The translations under genes were made by a program, and so were the position numbers. The notes beneath the pieces are model-generated. The model searched no databases and had not been told where the DNA came from. It saw only the letters and a program-made list of their open reading frames with translations. Positions 26,901 to 32,767 of a DNA stretch of 41,643 nucleotides are shown piece by piece. The DNA comes from a virus: the IMG/VR virus record IMGVR_UViG_3300032241_002223, positions 1 through 41,643 of that record; one strand, 5' to 3'. The number at the start of each line of letters is the position of its first letter. Positions within the stretch are counted from its first letter, which is position 1.

Positions 26901-29607
26901 GTCATCCAACTCCACTCAAAGTTCTACGGTGTTTGACCCAATGCAATGGACTCGTGTACAAGCCAATAGCCTTAGCGGGGTTGATCGTACCATGGGCTTT
27001 TATGTACCAGGAGTCAATCAGCCAGGCCTTAGTTTGCCCTTGTTGATCGATGGAGTTAGTTATCCAGGCGTCCAGGTTCAAGCACCAAGCTATAATCAAA
27101 ATACTGGGTTTGATGTGGGCAACTATGACATCAATCCGTTTGACAATATTTCATATGATGCAGAAGGACGTTACACCTATGATCCAAGAATTCTAGATGC
27201 TATATATTCCAGTAGTTACTTGGATTTTTATCTAGGCACAAGACCCACAGATATCAATGTTGATGGCGGTGGATACATAGACACATTCAGCAGTTATGCT
27301 CCAGAGGAATTGGTTCCAGGTAGCGAATTTGATACCCTAGACATGCGTGTGTACACTACCCCGGGCGCCGATTGGCAAGGTCGAGGTCACGGATTCTTAG
27401 AAGTATTTGAAAAATTTGTATTTGATCCATTATTGCCAACTAGAAGTTTTGCCATGTTGGTACCATATCCTGCCCAGGTTCGAGTCAGTAACCAAACACA
27501 ACAGATAGATCTAGTCGAAGGCGTAAATTACACAGTGGATTGGGCCAATCAGACTATAACTGTAACCAATGCTAGACCTGGCGACCTTATAGTCGTTGCG
27601 GCTTTTGAATTGGGCGGCGGCAATCAGATATACAAAAATGTTTACAATGGTGGCGAATTACCTACCATCACAATCGGAACTACAACTCACAGTTATGTGA
27701 TATTGCCAGTGGAATATCTGCAGGCCAACGGTGTTGCCAACATAGAAGAAATGGCAATCTTTATCAATGGAACATTGACCACCAGTTATTCCTATACCGT
27801 TGATGGATACAATCAAACTCGTGTGACATTTACTGACCAGTTGACCAGCAGTGATTTTGTAAGTTTATTTGTGTTGTCACCCACAACAATCAATGGTGTA
27901 ACAACAGATTACAGCTGGAGCACTCCACTAACACAAGTTATAACAGCCACAGGTACCAACAGTTATGTGCTGGACAACAGCATGGCCTATACCAATCCTA
28001 ACAATTTGATTGTATCGGTCAACGGTGCCAGAGCCAGAATGAGTGGTGGCGCCAGTTATACTGGAGACAATTATACTACACAATTTAGATTGCCTGACCG
28101 TTTGGGCGTTACTCAAAGTAGCATAAACAGTGCTGCAGTAACAGTATACATCAACGGACAACCGTTGACCAGCGATCAATGGACACTGTCCCCAGTGGTC
28201 GGCGAATCAACACGTTATGTAACCTTACATACAGCGCCAGTTTCTAAATCAACTGTACAGGTTTATGTACAGGCCAATCCACAGTGTGTAGTAAGCGATG
28301 GCGTATTGACCTTTGTTCCTGGTGCCGGTCTGGTTCCACCTGCTGGGTCAACCATTGCTGTAACATCGTGGAATGATACAAGACAACAAGGCTTATTAAC
28401 ACAGTTGTTTGTTGGCCCTATTGTTACTGGAGTTACAGTATCAGAAGGGTTTGACGATACCAACTTTGATCCGTTGTTTGTTGGTGAAATACAATTGGCA
28501 GATGTTCCTGGACCATTTACATCTGACACGTTGACCATAGGCAAACTTTATCAAATTTACATAACAGGCAATACCAACTGGATCTTGTGCGGTGCACCCG
28601 ACAACAATCCTGGAACCACATTTGTGGCCACAGGTACAGCACCAGGCACAGGCCAGGCCTATGCAATCGAGTATGTACGCAGTGATGCTGACAACGGATT
28701 TAATGGTGAACCTGGATCGTTTGATCGTCAAGTAGGCGAAACTGCCCTGACCAACGCTATTGATCTTGGAGTTCAAATAACCAATCCAGATCGCTTATGG
28801 GTATATTTTAATGGTAAACGTTTGTTCAACGGCAATGGATACACATTATCTGGCCAATTTTTAATTTTAAGTTTGGGCACAATGCGCCCAACAGACCAAC
28901 TTATAGTCACACAGTTTACCAACTATGTGGTTCCAGAAGCCATGGTATTCCGCATATTCCAAGACATGCGCGGAGTACAGGCCACATATCGTATAACTGC
29001 CGATACTACTACAACCTTGACAATGTCTGTGGCACAAACTGATGATGTTATCAATGTGGCCAATGCTGCTGCACTGCCTGCTCCAAATCTTTCTGCAGAT
29101 ACCTGGGGAGTAGTGACCATTGATGCTGAACGTATCATGTATCGTTATCGCGACACAGTAAACAATACCATTAGTGGTCTGTTACGTGGCACAGCAGGAA
29201 CTGCCTGTGCTCCGCATGCAGCAGGAACAGAAGTTTATAGCATGGGTCCGGGTCAGTTGTTGTACTCAGAATATCAAAATTACGTGGTCAGTGACACTAC
29301 ATTGGCCAACGGAACCCAAACTGTATTTGTGGCCAGCAATATCAATGTTAGTGATCTTTCTGTAACTCAACAATCAGAGGCTGTACAAGTATATGTAGGT
29401 GGAATTCGGGTACAATCTGGCTATACATTAACCAACAACAATCCTGCTACTGTAACATTTACTACCGCACCACCCGAAGGTGTAGACGTTACTATCCTGG
29501 TACAACGCGGAGTTACCTGGTATGCACCAGGCCCAGGCACTGCCAGCGACGGAAATTCGTTGCAGGAAACCAACACTATACCTGCAAGGTTTTTACAGGG
29601 GCATTAA
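14911..29607 (+). CDS. Giant gp7-like baseplate wedge/tail-fibre structural protein, 4,898 residues
   Basis: A single uninterrupted frame of 14.7 kb. The N-terminus has the gp7-type block found in aquatic T4-like phages: VRSVDFLPEIFQTPTNKQFL, QGFIGQRVGPGVN, DYQLEPGVIQIN, VDAITYPGIN and YYAWDPFVDFDKYINYAQYY (residues 5-145). A cupredoxin-like segment lies at about 220-290 (TFTVPQDAPDTLYY), probably without metal ligands. Later parts hold three carbohydrate-binding-like modules, seven FG-GAP-type blades, a GGSGY/GKGY beta region near 3880-3955, and about eleven VYVNG-type repeats, mostly in the last 900 residues. T4 gp7 has 1,032 residues. GGAG at 14900-14903 and a TAATG overlap fix the start. 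It probably forms the wedge periphery and surface-contact structures; an adhesive role is inferred from the modules. Confidence 0.85.
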   Translation: MADNVRSVDFLPEIFQTPTNKQFLAATLDQLIQEPAFKKSQGFIGQRVGPGVNANDGYVVEPTASRRDYQLEPGVIQINPANTHQVVDAITYPGINDALSVEGANVTDPSSLYKSDYYAWDPFVDFDKYINYAQYYWLPFGPLPVTVTSGGVSLSEDYTVTRNNGYYTFSGVNGNTPNLNLVRGGSYNFNIAQTNQATVQYRVTNTGTANWNIDYESNPTLTLTRGNIYTFNLSQTAPLKFYIKTEASLGTVNLYNNGVNNNGASEGLVTFTVPQDAPDTLYYSNDVEFNLRGKINIVSATPGTGPGFWIQTDPGVNGRIPATPNISSRGVAGVVNNGVDLGTVTFNVPLKTDQDFYYTLPKFPPEQLNGTGGTVDLVTTLAFDQIDGKKVSDFLAENPQGIDGTTQLKNRTLIFAGSNNVDPNLYNVWLISYVGTGADQRLKLDIVFYVDNLSQTSILFGNTYNSTKWYKTAEGVFEQIPLLSATRNILYYQDGTDPAMFGTITLVDQASPALDVSQILGSNTYTSPNNVVFTNGMIVTFRGDTVPASYQNNSYFVEGVGTAITLSPVQNFITPETYTENATIPFSSALFDQNPFDGILNAPLTPDYLTVNRAALDRNAWSRSNRWFHIDVITASAKYNNTVAIYDNNFIARRPILEFRAGTRLFDYGTEGLPAVNIINFDQTNALRTVNGSIGFSTDGYTLLNGSTIIFAGDNDNQVRNQIYQVEFISPDTVQPLIAEPVINLVPIYTVLADQNTVCIDGNTLQGFSYRYDGLEWIKCQQKTSINQPPNFDVFDPNGVSFGDRITYPSSTFTGSPLFSYALGNGITDPVLGFPLAYLSLTNIGDIKFQNNLYTDTFNYTINNQGYVVDISTGFVREYQDRVIFKKEIGWQSAVTQSQMRQQFQFVYDGNPLQLDILVNTNSVVPAVQVFVNAMFQESYNYTVTRNTNNNTTTITLLTTYVPGDLIEVQVLSDQTSATGFYQVPINLENNPLNGNSNYFTLGTARNHYNTIGENLIGLEGPIIGPNNTRDLGNIVPYGLQILQQSAPLTLAGYFLRSTEFNIFESLNYNSREYIKFKSQLLNTVISNDWGTKTIPEILDAAMLLMNAGDTKLSPFYWSDMLPSGSVYSSNSYTVNAITTNGFNTIQTYDFTTSNYLGLLVYINGVLLTRNIEYVVSTDTPILTILVPLNVGDVVTINEYNNTTGNYVPNTPTKLGLYPKYRPEFYLDKTYLNPTFVIQGHDGSTTVAFGDLRDQVLLEFETRIYNNLKNDGNPVPLTSEDVIPGFFRTTDYSLETINQILGEDFLAWVGYNKLDYTAQDYLPADEFTYNYSGSGIKLVNGAISNVNESALTQGAWRGIYRYFYDTFTPDTTPWEMLGFTEQPTWWAGRYGPLPYTSDNLVLWGDLEAGYVADPVAPYINPKYARPGLTSVIPVDDQGVLMPPLESVVGLYDPNNFKRSWKVGDGGPVEASWWMSSSYPFAVMRLLALTRPAEFFSLFADRDLYRYNTDLDQYLYNNRYRLNSNGLEIYGNGVSKASYIDWIVDYNQQRGLNSTDILTQDLANLDVRLCYRMAAWTAQNYLEISLEKSSPESQNQSLYIPPESYNLLVYKDQPYDRITYSAVIVERVADGYAVYGYSNTNPYFPVQVSSPNGVYQTVSAGGTSVQVPAQYTDSVTYIPYGYVFNNTTMVVDFLLGYGQYLTAQGLTFTYIENGYVVNWAQMAQEFLYFSQQGWSDGTIINLNPGANQLTAYQVGAVVDNIISYGPANQLLDQNRQTFATRDLVIQRYGDTFTIQPGPSTSQAISFLDLKFTDYENMIVFDNVDVFLDLIYDPITATRQNRLYLDAFNSTEWDGTLNAQGFILNYNDVEAWSSTQRYTKGEIVQYKNGYWQAAGLVQPKAQFDYNDWYKSNYAMIDQGLLPNLANKADQLANTYNTQTANLNSDNDLLAYNLIGFQPRQYMVDLNLDDVSQINLYQQFIKTKGSLRAAELLTQAQFTKETGQYNIYENWGVLVGTYGANANRSYFEVLLNQANLTSNPSTVQIIYPGETSQADQTVLLQNIWSSSYNIPSPDILPTTYISSTNTALPSAGYVNLDDVDITVFSLDDPSNIASQINTIGTGTSIWVAKDNSYNWNVYRCTQIPGRITQVTDNLNGTSLVTLSQTTGLAVGDLIIVRYFATGIDGVYRVLATPSINSIVVSYSFTSTSQTTIYSNGNGLVWRLQTMRVAQPSDVASLPYAGELVAGARAWVDNNASGYWEVLEKTDPYTQVSTLNASPTQIDDLFGTSVTQPSDNSTILIGTPGYDGSGSIDSYYRAEGGTYVKGSVITINAVDTVGFGQVVTYGNQNWIAVGAPLSNDNKGYVTVLNQDKVSNRLLTTQLIASPEYYLNTLGFGTAVKISQDEQWLYITGPGHNRVYAYTQTDEPLQSVEYITDGFSIVYNWANSIKANYQNPEQFIVTLNNRGLQYQVDYSITPNAIQLFKPPESGQLLTISRRATIVLEGDGSTSAFNLSAYLYTVTNIDSFTVTVNGVLQRPYIDYIYNTGSQENLVTLEGEYLHTDSGQQFVVNSANTGLLFTVAPSAGAQISIFAGTYWNYVTIIPTAGLGLVTGSNFGSSLDISADGRTLLIGADNVDTTDAEGNTVPHAGATYVFDRSVIRYIVNDVTQKIYPMTGPINDPVQVLLNGTYLTNVDSVINGQFSVVGTNVILSDSVTLNIGDELEINTNQFQFVQKLSANTPIDESLYGASVALSPDSASAYIGAPYDSNIFTQAGSIQHQVNQSVKYGVIVSDIANPTLNPGDTIRINNVEVVVPSSPNNNIAGLAAAITPSEWVSQQTYYTNDRVIYQNNCYVALTSSTGQKPAGTKISASFWKLSFIIPNVSATLTSNLTFTGNAINKVFDIGNLYSSAKSYTTVVYVDGVLQTNGVDYTYNNTTQQILFVSPPADSTVITVFAGRLILSIIDSNTIPRYNKLSVLPGTVGTTFYDVGFTTYIYAQTVYSPNPVNYGGFGATLAISTDSQTVIVGSPNGNAYERMVFDGGHTIFDENSTIFSNPVTNSGVVYTFDLLSSSNQSATNQAQLVPGQQIYTNSLATGDRFGTGINLTNGRLVVGAPGGISYGTATTFDNLQNLPAWRPVHVQQPVVDVSLINSVYSFDKLLSSTQTYYDFIDPLQGKILGAARSNIDYIGAVDPASYNKGTVHNNGTTWGADHVGEIWWDTNLVRFVNPNQDDIVYASRRWGQTFPGSRVDIYQWIESSVPPAQYTGLGTPLSTVSYTVGSVLGLNGLFSATYYYWVRNIPTTDSGNGKTLSTTAIASYIQYPLNSGIPYIAPLNASTVALYNTISNNLISANNTVLHVEFERQAAGASNNIHQEYAFITDGRAESFLNNSLYRKLQDSLCGEDTAGNPVPDPFLSPGQRYGVEFRPRQSMFSDRYLALENYLTRVNTILAQYPIGETRNFSLLNSAEAIPTPVVSTATKSNIQGDLLTLGGTITGSFEIGMTLSGNGIPPFTTINGLGPTAGTYIIDTSLNLDSVNLTGTAGYNGQVPTLEVLGYQDLYVVPLGYLYLVESDSSQNGRWTVYEVTLDSTGFNRTTQLVRIQNYDTPLYWNYINWYLPGYNTDTQPVAQVQNSGDLLSLSLIQAPIGSSVQVTNYGSRGLWEIFLRTAGDLTISDWTRVGLQNGTIAFSEKLWDYSVGQYGFDAQVFDVQYFDQEPVIETRNIIQAINEQLFVDDLLIFRNQCLILLFNFVYSEFTAPDWLIKSSFIDVDHKLRGLYPYQLYQKDNQTFVEDYINEIKPYHVQTLAFNLIYDGLDTYGGEISDFDLPAYWKTDLQIPQFVSPVLTPYTLSGSLIESINSDTASNAAVWSEWPWSDWFNNYTLEIESVEVVNGGSGYTVPPTIVVTGNCIEQATMEAVISNSGRVIGVNVLNPGKGYLSTAIITLSGGNGTGAQVVAVMNNNLVRSFKTTIKYDRYQYASTIHEWQADVTYTEGSQVRWNNVVWSSNSTQSSTVFDPMQWTRVQANSLSGVDRTMGFYVPGVNQPGLSLPLLIDGVSYPGVQVQAPSYNQNTGFDVGNYDINPFDNISYDAEGRYTYDPRILDAIYSSSYLDFYLGTRPTDINVDGGGYIDTFSSYAPEELVPGSEFDTLDMRVYTTPGADWQGRGHGFLEVFEKFVFDPLLPTRSFAMLVPYPAQVRVSNQTQQIDLVEGVNYTVDWANQTITVTNARPGDLIVVAAFELGGGNQIYKNVYNGGELPTITIGTTTHSYVILPVEYLQANGVANIEEMAIFINGTLTTSYSYTVDGYNQTRVTFTDQLTSSDFVSLFVLSPTTINGVTTDYSWSTPLTQVITATGTNSYVLDNSMAYTNPNNLIVSVNGARARMSGGASYTGDNYTTQFRLPDRLGVTQSSINSAAVTVYINGQPLTSDQWTLSPVVGESTRYVTLHTAPVSKSTVQVYVQANPQCVVSDGVLTFVPGAGLVPPAGSTIAVTSWNDTRQQGLLTQLFVGPIVTGVTVSEGFDDTNFDPLFVGEIQLADVPGPFTSDTLTIGKLYQIYITGNTNWILCGAPDNNPGTTFVATGTAPGTGQAYAIEYVRSDADNGFNGEPGSFDRQVGETALTNAIDLGVQITNPDRLWVYFNGKRLFNGNGYTLSGQFLILSLGTMRPTDQLIVTQFTNYVVPEAMVFRIFQDMRGVQATYRITADTTTTLTMSVAQTDDVINVANAAALPAPNLSADTWGVVTIDAERIMYRYRDTVNNTISGLLRGTAGTACAPHAAGTEVYSMGPGQLLYSEYQNYVVSDTTLANGTQTVFVASNINVSDLSVTQQSEAVQVYVGGIRVQSGYTLTNNNPATVTFTTAPPEGVDVTILVQRGVTWYAPGPGTASDGNSLQETNTIPARFLQGH
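20512..20640 (+). other. Carbohydrate-binding-like module 1 in the giant protein
   Basis: Residues about 1868-1910 read AWSSTQRYTKGEIVQYKNGY and continue to a final Asp-x-Trp. The spacing W...Y..G..V.Y....W followed by a closing tryptophan is that of small chitin/cellulose-binding modules of the CBM5/12 type, which use exposed aromatic residues to bind glycans. Two further copies occur in the same protein. Assigned by pattern only. Confidence 0.5.
21740..24250 (+). other. Seven FG-GAP-type blades, a probable beta-propeller in the giant protein
   Basis: Seven segments start with an aromatic-Gly motif and continue to an I/V-G-A/S-P type strand: LFGTSV (about 21751), GFGQVV (21907), GFGTAV (22075), NFGSSL (22735), LYGASV (23128), GFGATL (23920) and RFGTGI (24184). 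Several carry the paired strand, for example NWIAVGAP, TLLIGAD, AYIGAP, TVIVGSP and LVVGAP. Seven is the number of blades in an integrin-type propeller. Blades 3-4, 4-5 and 5-6 are separated by inserted VYVNG-type modules and one carbohydrate-binding-like module. Confidence 0.65.
23392..23526 (+). other. Carbohydrate-binding-like module 2 in the giant protein
   Basis: Residues about 2828-2872 read EWVSQQTYYTNDRVIYQNNC, continuing through YVALTSSTGQKP to FWKLS. The W...Y..ND.V.Y....Y...........FW pattern matches CBM5/12-type modules. It is inserted between propeller blades 5 and 6, where it would project from the propeller surface. Confidence 0.5.
26839..26960 (+). other. Carbohydrate-binding-like module 3 in the giant protein
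   Basis: Residues about 3977-4017 read EWQADVTYTEGSQVRWNNVV, then WSSNSTQSS and a closing FDPMQWTRV. The aromatic spacing and the DP..W ending are the same as in the other two modules. It directly follows the GGSGY/GKGY beta region at about 26545-26770. Confidence 0.5.
27475..29520 (+). repeat. VYVNG-type beta modules in the C-terminal part of the giant protein
   Basis: A diverged module of about 45-55 residues recurs: a strand V.V.VNG.., a YTV turn, a strand with F or V, then P..GD.I.V. Copies in this region include AIFINGTLTTSYSYTV, LIVSVNGARARMSG, VTVYINGQPLTSDQWTL, LWVYFNGKRLFNGNGYTL and VQVYVGGIRVQSGYTL. Further copies lie upstream near 17700, 18390, 22470, 22940 and 23645. They are protein-level repeats with no evident nucleotide identity, so the duplication is old. 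Confidence 0.7.
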
Positions 29608-29623
29608 TCTAGCTAAATAAATC

Positions 29624-29773
29624 ATGACTCAGAATAACCAGCAACAACCTGCACCCGAAGTAACAAAAACTCCACAAAAGCGTCCCAACGAAACCGGAAC
29701 TATTAGTGTACAGGGCTTTGTAAAGATTTTTGATCCTAACACACAAGAAAAATTTGTGGAGAAACGAGCATGA
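29624..29773 (+). CDS. Mini-protein of 49 residues, partial paralogue of the next gene's N-terminus
   Basis: A short frame starting ATG at 29624. It opens with a Gln/Pro-rich stretch (MTQNNQQQPAPEVTKTPQKR) and ends ISVQGFVKIFDPNTQEKFVEKRA split over the final residues. The second half parallels the N-terminus of the following protein: GFVKIFDPNTQEKFVEK against GFVKITDPNTGEVLVDK. It sits in the 16-base gap after the giant gene stop and overlaps the next ATG (ATGA). A TAAATA lies five bases before its ATG and no Shine-Dalgarno is visible, so it may be weakly translated or be the remnant of a duplicated gene. The parallel to its neighbour argues it is or was coding. Confidence 0.6.
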   Translation: MTQNNQQQPAPEVTKTPQKRPNETGTISVQGFVKIFDPNTQEKFVEKRA

Positions 29774-30390
29774 TGATTCAACCTGGACTGGCCCGAATTG
29801 AAGGCTTTGTAAAAATTACAGATCCTAACACTGGCGAAGTGTTGGTAGATAAAAAGAACGCCATACATTACGAAAATATCAGTATTGCCATGGCTTGTAC
29901 CTTGAGCAACAGAACTTCTGCGCAGGGCGGTGGTTGGATCTATGCCATGGCCTTTGGTAACGGCGGCAGTGCAGTAGATCCTACTGGTGTTATTACCTAT
30001 TTGCCACCTAACACTACCGGGCAAAATGCCACCTTATACAACCAAACCTACGCCAAAATAGTTGACGATAACTCGGCTACTGATCTAGATCCGGCCAACA
30101 ACTATATGACTGTTCTGCACACATCAGGACAACCCTATACAGATATTGTAGTTACTTGTACCCTGGACTACGGTGAGCCAACTGGTCAACAGGCCTTTGA
30201 TAACAGCACCAATTTTAATGGTGAATACGTGTTTGATGAGCTGGGTCTACAGACTTACGGAACCAGTGCTGCAGATTTGATGTTGATCACCCATGTGATT
30301 TTTCATCCAGTACAAAAGAGTTTAAACCGCCAGATACAGATTGATTATACCCTGCGGATACAGACTTTGACAAATTTAAGTGCCGCATAA
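29770..30390 (+). CDS. Tail-tip/baseplate structural protein, unknown exact role
   Basis: 206 residues. It begins MMIQPGLARIEGFVKITDPN, followed by IHYENISIAMACTLSNRTSA, WIYAMAFGNGG and a beta-rich remainder (YTDIVVTCTLDYGEP; EYVFDELGLQTYG; LLITHVIFHPVQKSLNRQIQ). The FGNGG turn and the EYVFDELGL segment are typical of short virion structural proteins in aquatic T4-like phages that join fibres to the baseplate. No T4 protein can be named; a gp8- or gp10-like role is possible from position after the gp7-like gene. ATG at 29770 or 29773 are both possible; GGAG at 29758-29761 gives an 8-base spacer to 29770, which also makes an ATGA overlap with the mini-protein. Confidence 0.72.
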   Translation: MMIQPGLARIEGFVKITDPNTGEVLVDKKNAIHYENISIAMACTLSNRTSAQGGGWIYAMAFGNGGSAVDPTGVITYLPPNTTGQNATLYNQTYAKIVDDNSATDLDPANNYMTVLHTSGQPYTDIVVTCTLDYGEPTGQQAFDNSTNFNGEYVFDELGLQTYGTSAADLMLITHVIFHPVQKSLNRQIQIDYTLRIQTLTNLSAA

Positions 30391-30418
30391 ATATGAGTAT
30401 ATTAATGTACGGTAAATA
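30387..30418 (+). promoter_or_regulatory. Two late-type promoter motifs in the gap before the fibre-like gene
   Basis: ATAAATAT at 30387-30394 overlaps the upstream stop codon and GTAAATACA lies at 30412-30420. Both resemble the T4 late core. The second lies about 23 bases before the ATG at 30441, with CGGAG at 30427-30431 between them as ribosome-binding site. The 50-base gap is otherwise empty. Confidence 0.42.
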
Positions 30419-30440
30419 CAACAAGACGGAGTAAGAAAAC

Positions 30441-31721
30441 ATGTCATACACAATTAACCTAACTGATGGCGCTATATTTGCTGTCATTCCTGACGGTACA
30501 ATAAACACCAGCAGTAGCATGACGCTGGTGGGCAAAAACTATGCCGGTTACGGTCAATTCTTAGACACCAATTTTATACAACTGTTAGAAAATTCATCCA
30601 ACACTACTCCTCCTGGAGCACCGCTTACAGGTCAGTTGTGGTGGGACAGCGGAAACAGTCTATTACAAGTTTACAACGGATCACAGTGGAAAACAATTAG
30701 TAGTGCTACATCCAGCTCAACAGCACCAACAAACAACGTCCAGGGCGATCTTTGGTATGATAGCGGACAACAACAATTAAAAGTTTGGACAGGAACCACA
30801 TGGTTATTGGTTGGTCCTAACTACAGTAGTGGTACTGGTGTCACTGGAGCATTTGCCAGCGTAATCGTCGACAATGCTACCATCAGTCACAAGGTAATTG
30901 AATTGGTTGTAAACAATGCTGTCATCGGTATTGTCAGTGAAGATGCATCATTTGTTCCACAAAGTACTATTCCAGGTTTTGCCAACGTAAATCCTGGCAT
31001 ACAGTTGGCCAGTACAATAGGCGGTCAAACTCCACAGTTCTGGGGCAATTCAAGTGGCACCAATCAGTTGAACGGATTGACCAGTAGTCAATTCATGCGT
31101 GCCGATATCAATACACAGACCACAGGTACACTTGGTGTTGTTAACAACACTGGATTAACGGTAGGAGCAGGACAAGACTTTAGAGTCAGCGTAGCCAATA
31201 CCAATGTTACAGTGGCCAATCAAACGTCAGGCGGCAACATTGCCTTTGTAGTAAACGTAGCAGGAACACCTACCACAGCAATGACTATTTTTGGTGCCAA
31301 CGGTACAATCCAAGGCACACAGATCACAGCGCAATATGCTGACGTTGCTGAACGCTTTGAAGCCGATGCTGTTTTGGAAGCAGGTACAGTGGTTGAACTG
31401 GGCGGCTCTGCAGAAATTACTCAAAGTACTACGGAATTGAGCGACAAAGTGTTTGGGGTCATAAGTACGCAAGCAGCATATCTAATGAACAGCTCAGCTG
31501 GTTCCGATGCAACACATCCAGCAGTGGCCATGACCGGACGAGTTCCTGTAAGAACCATTGGTGCAGTACGCAAAGGCGACAGATTAGTTTCGGCTGGCAA
31601 CGGCCTAGCTCGAGTGGCTCAGCCAGGAGAAGCTACAGCGTTTAACGTGATTGGTCGTGCGCTCAAAGACAAATTGGATAGTGGCATAGGTACTGTAGAA
31701 GCCATAGTCACAATCAAATAA
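30441..31721 (+). CDS. Tail fibre-like protein with possible C-terminal self-cleaving chaperone-type domain
   Basis: 426 residues. The N-terminus has two copies of a short module common in fibre proteins of aquatic myoviruses: GQLWWDSGNSLLQVYNGSQW (about residues 63-82) and GDLWYDSGQQQLKVWTGTTW (about 102-121). The middle is beta-rich and repetitive. From about residue 297 a distinct domain begins (QYADVAERFEADAVLEAGTV), continues KVFGVISTQAAYLMNS, and has VAMTGRVPVRTIGAVRKGDR near the end. This order (YA...E.FE, GTVV.L, GVIS, GRVPV...G.V..GD.L) resembles the Peptidase_G2/intramolecular chaperone domains at fibre C-termini that help trimer folding and may cleave themselves off. Cleavage here is not demonstrated. 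CGGAG supports the start. Confidence 0.75.
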   Translation: MSYTINLTDGAIFAVIPDGTINTSSSMTLVGKNYAGYGQFLDTNFIQLLENSSNTTPPGAPLTGQLWWDSGNSLLQVYNGSQWKTISSATSSSTAPTNNVQGDLWYDSGQQQLKVWTGTTWLLVGPNYSSGTGVTGAFASVIVDNATISHKVIELVVNNAVIGIVSEDASFVPQSTIPGFANVNPGIQLASTIGGQTPQFWGNSSGTNQLNGLTSSQFMRADINTQTTGTLGVVNNTGLTVGAGQDFRVSVANTNVTVANQTSGGNIAFVVNVAGTPTTAMTIFGANGTIQGTQITAQYADVAERFEADAVLEAGTVVELGGSAEITQSTTELSDKVFGVISTQAAYLMNSSAGSDATHPAVAMTGRVPVRTIGAVRKGDRLVSAGNGLARVAQPGEATAFNVIGRALKDKLDSGIGTVEAIVTIK

Positions 31722-31735
31722 CACAGGAATAAAAA

Positions 31736-32746
31736 ATGACATACGTCTCAACTGGATTAATACAAGCTGCCGACTATAACGGTTTTGTAAGTACCAACTC
31801 GGGTGCCAACGTAAATGCTGCCTGGGGAACACCCACTGCAACAGGCGGATACGGTCAAGGCAACATTGCCACTGTAGCCGGCGGTACCACTGTAAATGCT
31901 ACACAGTGGTCGGGTCTATTTGGCATCATTGCCAACATGGCTGCACACCAAGGCACAGGCATTACCAGCCGTACACCTTATCCGGTCGCTGGCAACACCA
32001 TCTACGCCAATGCTGCTGTAAACACCGATATTACTAACTGCTATACCAACCGTGCCAATGCTGCTTCTATAGGTACTCAGTATACAACCTGGACCGGCAC
32101 CAGTAGTAAAACAGGATCAACAGGTTCTGGCGGTGGCGCATGGTCTATCACATTTACACACACCATTACTTTTCCTAACAACGCAGCCTACTACAGTTTC
32201 TTCAACTCAGGTGGTTATCTCAAGTGGCAGGTCAATAAGCAATCAACTGGCACAGTTGCTGATACTGAATGGAACGCATTTGTTGGGTCATCCGGCAACG
32301 GTGGTAGATGTGCAGGCACAATCGTTTTAACCGGAGTCGGTGCTTCTAAAACCATCAACGGTTCAACATATTATGGAACCAATACCATTAACGGATCAGG
32401 AAGCCCCAGTACATATCTAACAGGTACAGGTTGCAATCAGTACACCACTACACCTACTACCATTTATCAAATATACGACACTGGAGCTGCCTACACCAGT
32501 AACTACGTGCGAGTCAACGCATCAGTTGACAGCAACACTGCACCAACTACCATTACCCTGACCACTGTGTGGTATGATAACGGTGACGGAAATACAGGTT
32601 CTACTGCACAGATCAACGGCGGATCGGCCACTTCAGGTATTTCATTTGGATCAGCACCGAGTACAATCGTAACGTATTTTAATCCAGAAACAACGTACAT
32701 TACCAACACCTGGGGTACTCCGACTATTTCAGCTTCTACGGCTTAA
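31736..32746 (+). CDS. Tail-tip or fibre structural protein, Gly/Thr/Ser-rich
   Basis: 336 residues. The N-terminus (TYVSTGLIQAADYNGFVS) and NVNAAWGTPTATGGYGQG are followed by a helix-prone stretch (WSGLFGIIANMAAHQGTGIT) that may trimerise or attach to the baseplate. The rest is a beta-rich, Gly/Thr/Ser/Asn-dominated domain: ITFTHTITFPNNAAYYSFFN, GYLKWQVNKQ, then WNAFVGSSG and VNASVDSNTAPTTITLTTVW. No enzyme motif is seen. It is the last gene before a strong hairpin, so it closes the baseplate operon; receptor binding or a distal fibre role is plausible. AGGA upstream of the ATG supports the start. Confidence 0.72.
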   Translation: MTYVSTGLIQAADYNGFVSTNSGANVNAAWGTPTATGGYGQGNIATVAGGTTVNATQWSGLFGIIANMAAHQGTGITSRTPYPVAGNTIYANAAVNTDITNCYTNRANAASIGTQYTTWTGTSSKTGSTGSGGGAWSITFTHTITFPNNAAYYSFFNSGGYLKWQVNKQSTGTVADTEWNAFVGSSGNGGRCAGTIVLTGVGASKTINGSTYYGTNTINGSGSPSTYLTGTGCNQYTTTPTTIYQIYDTGAAYTSNYVRVNASVDSNTAPTTITLTTVWYDNGDGNTGSTAQINGGSATSGISFGSAPSTIVTYFNPETTYITNTWGTPTISASTA

Positions 32747-32767
32747 TCGGTAACTCCAGCTTTACCA

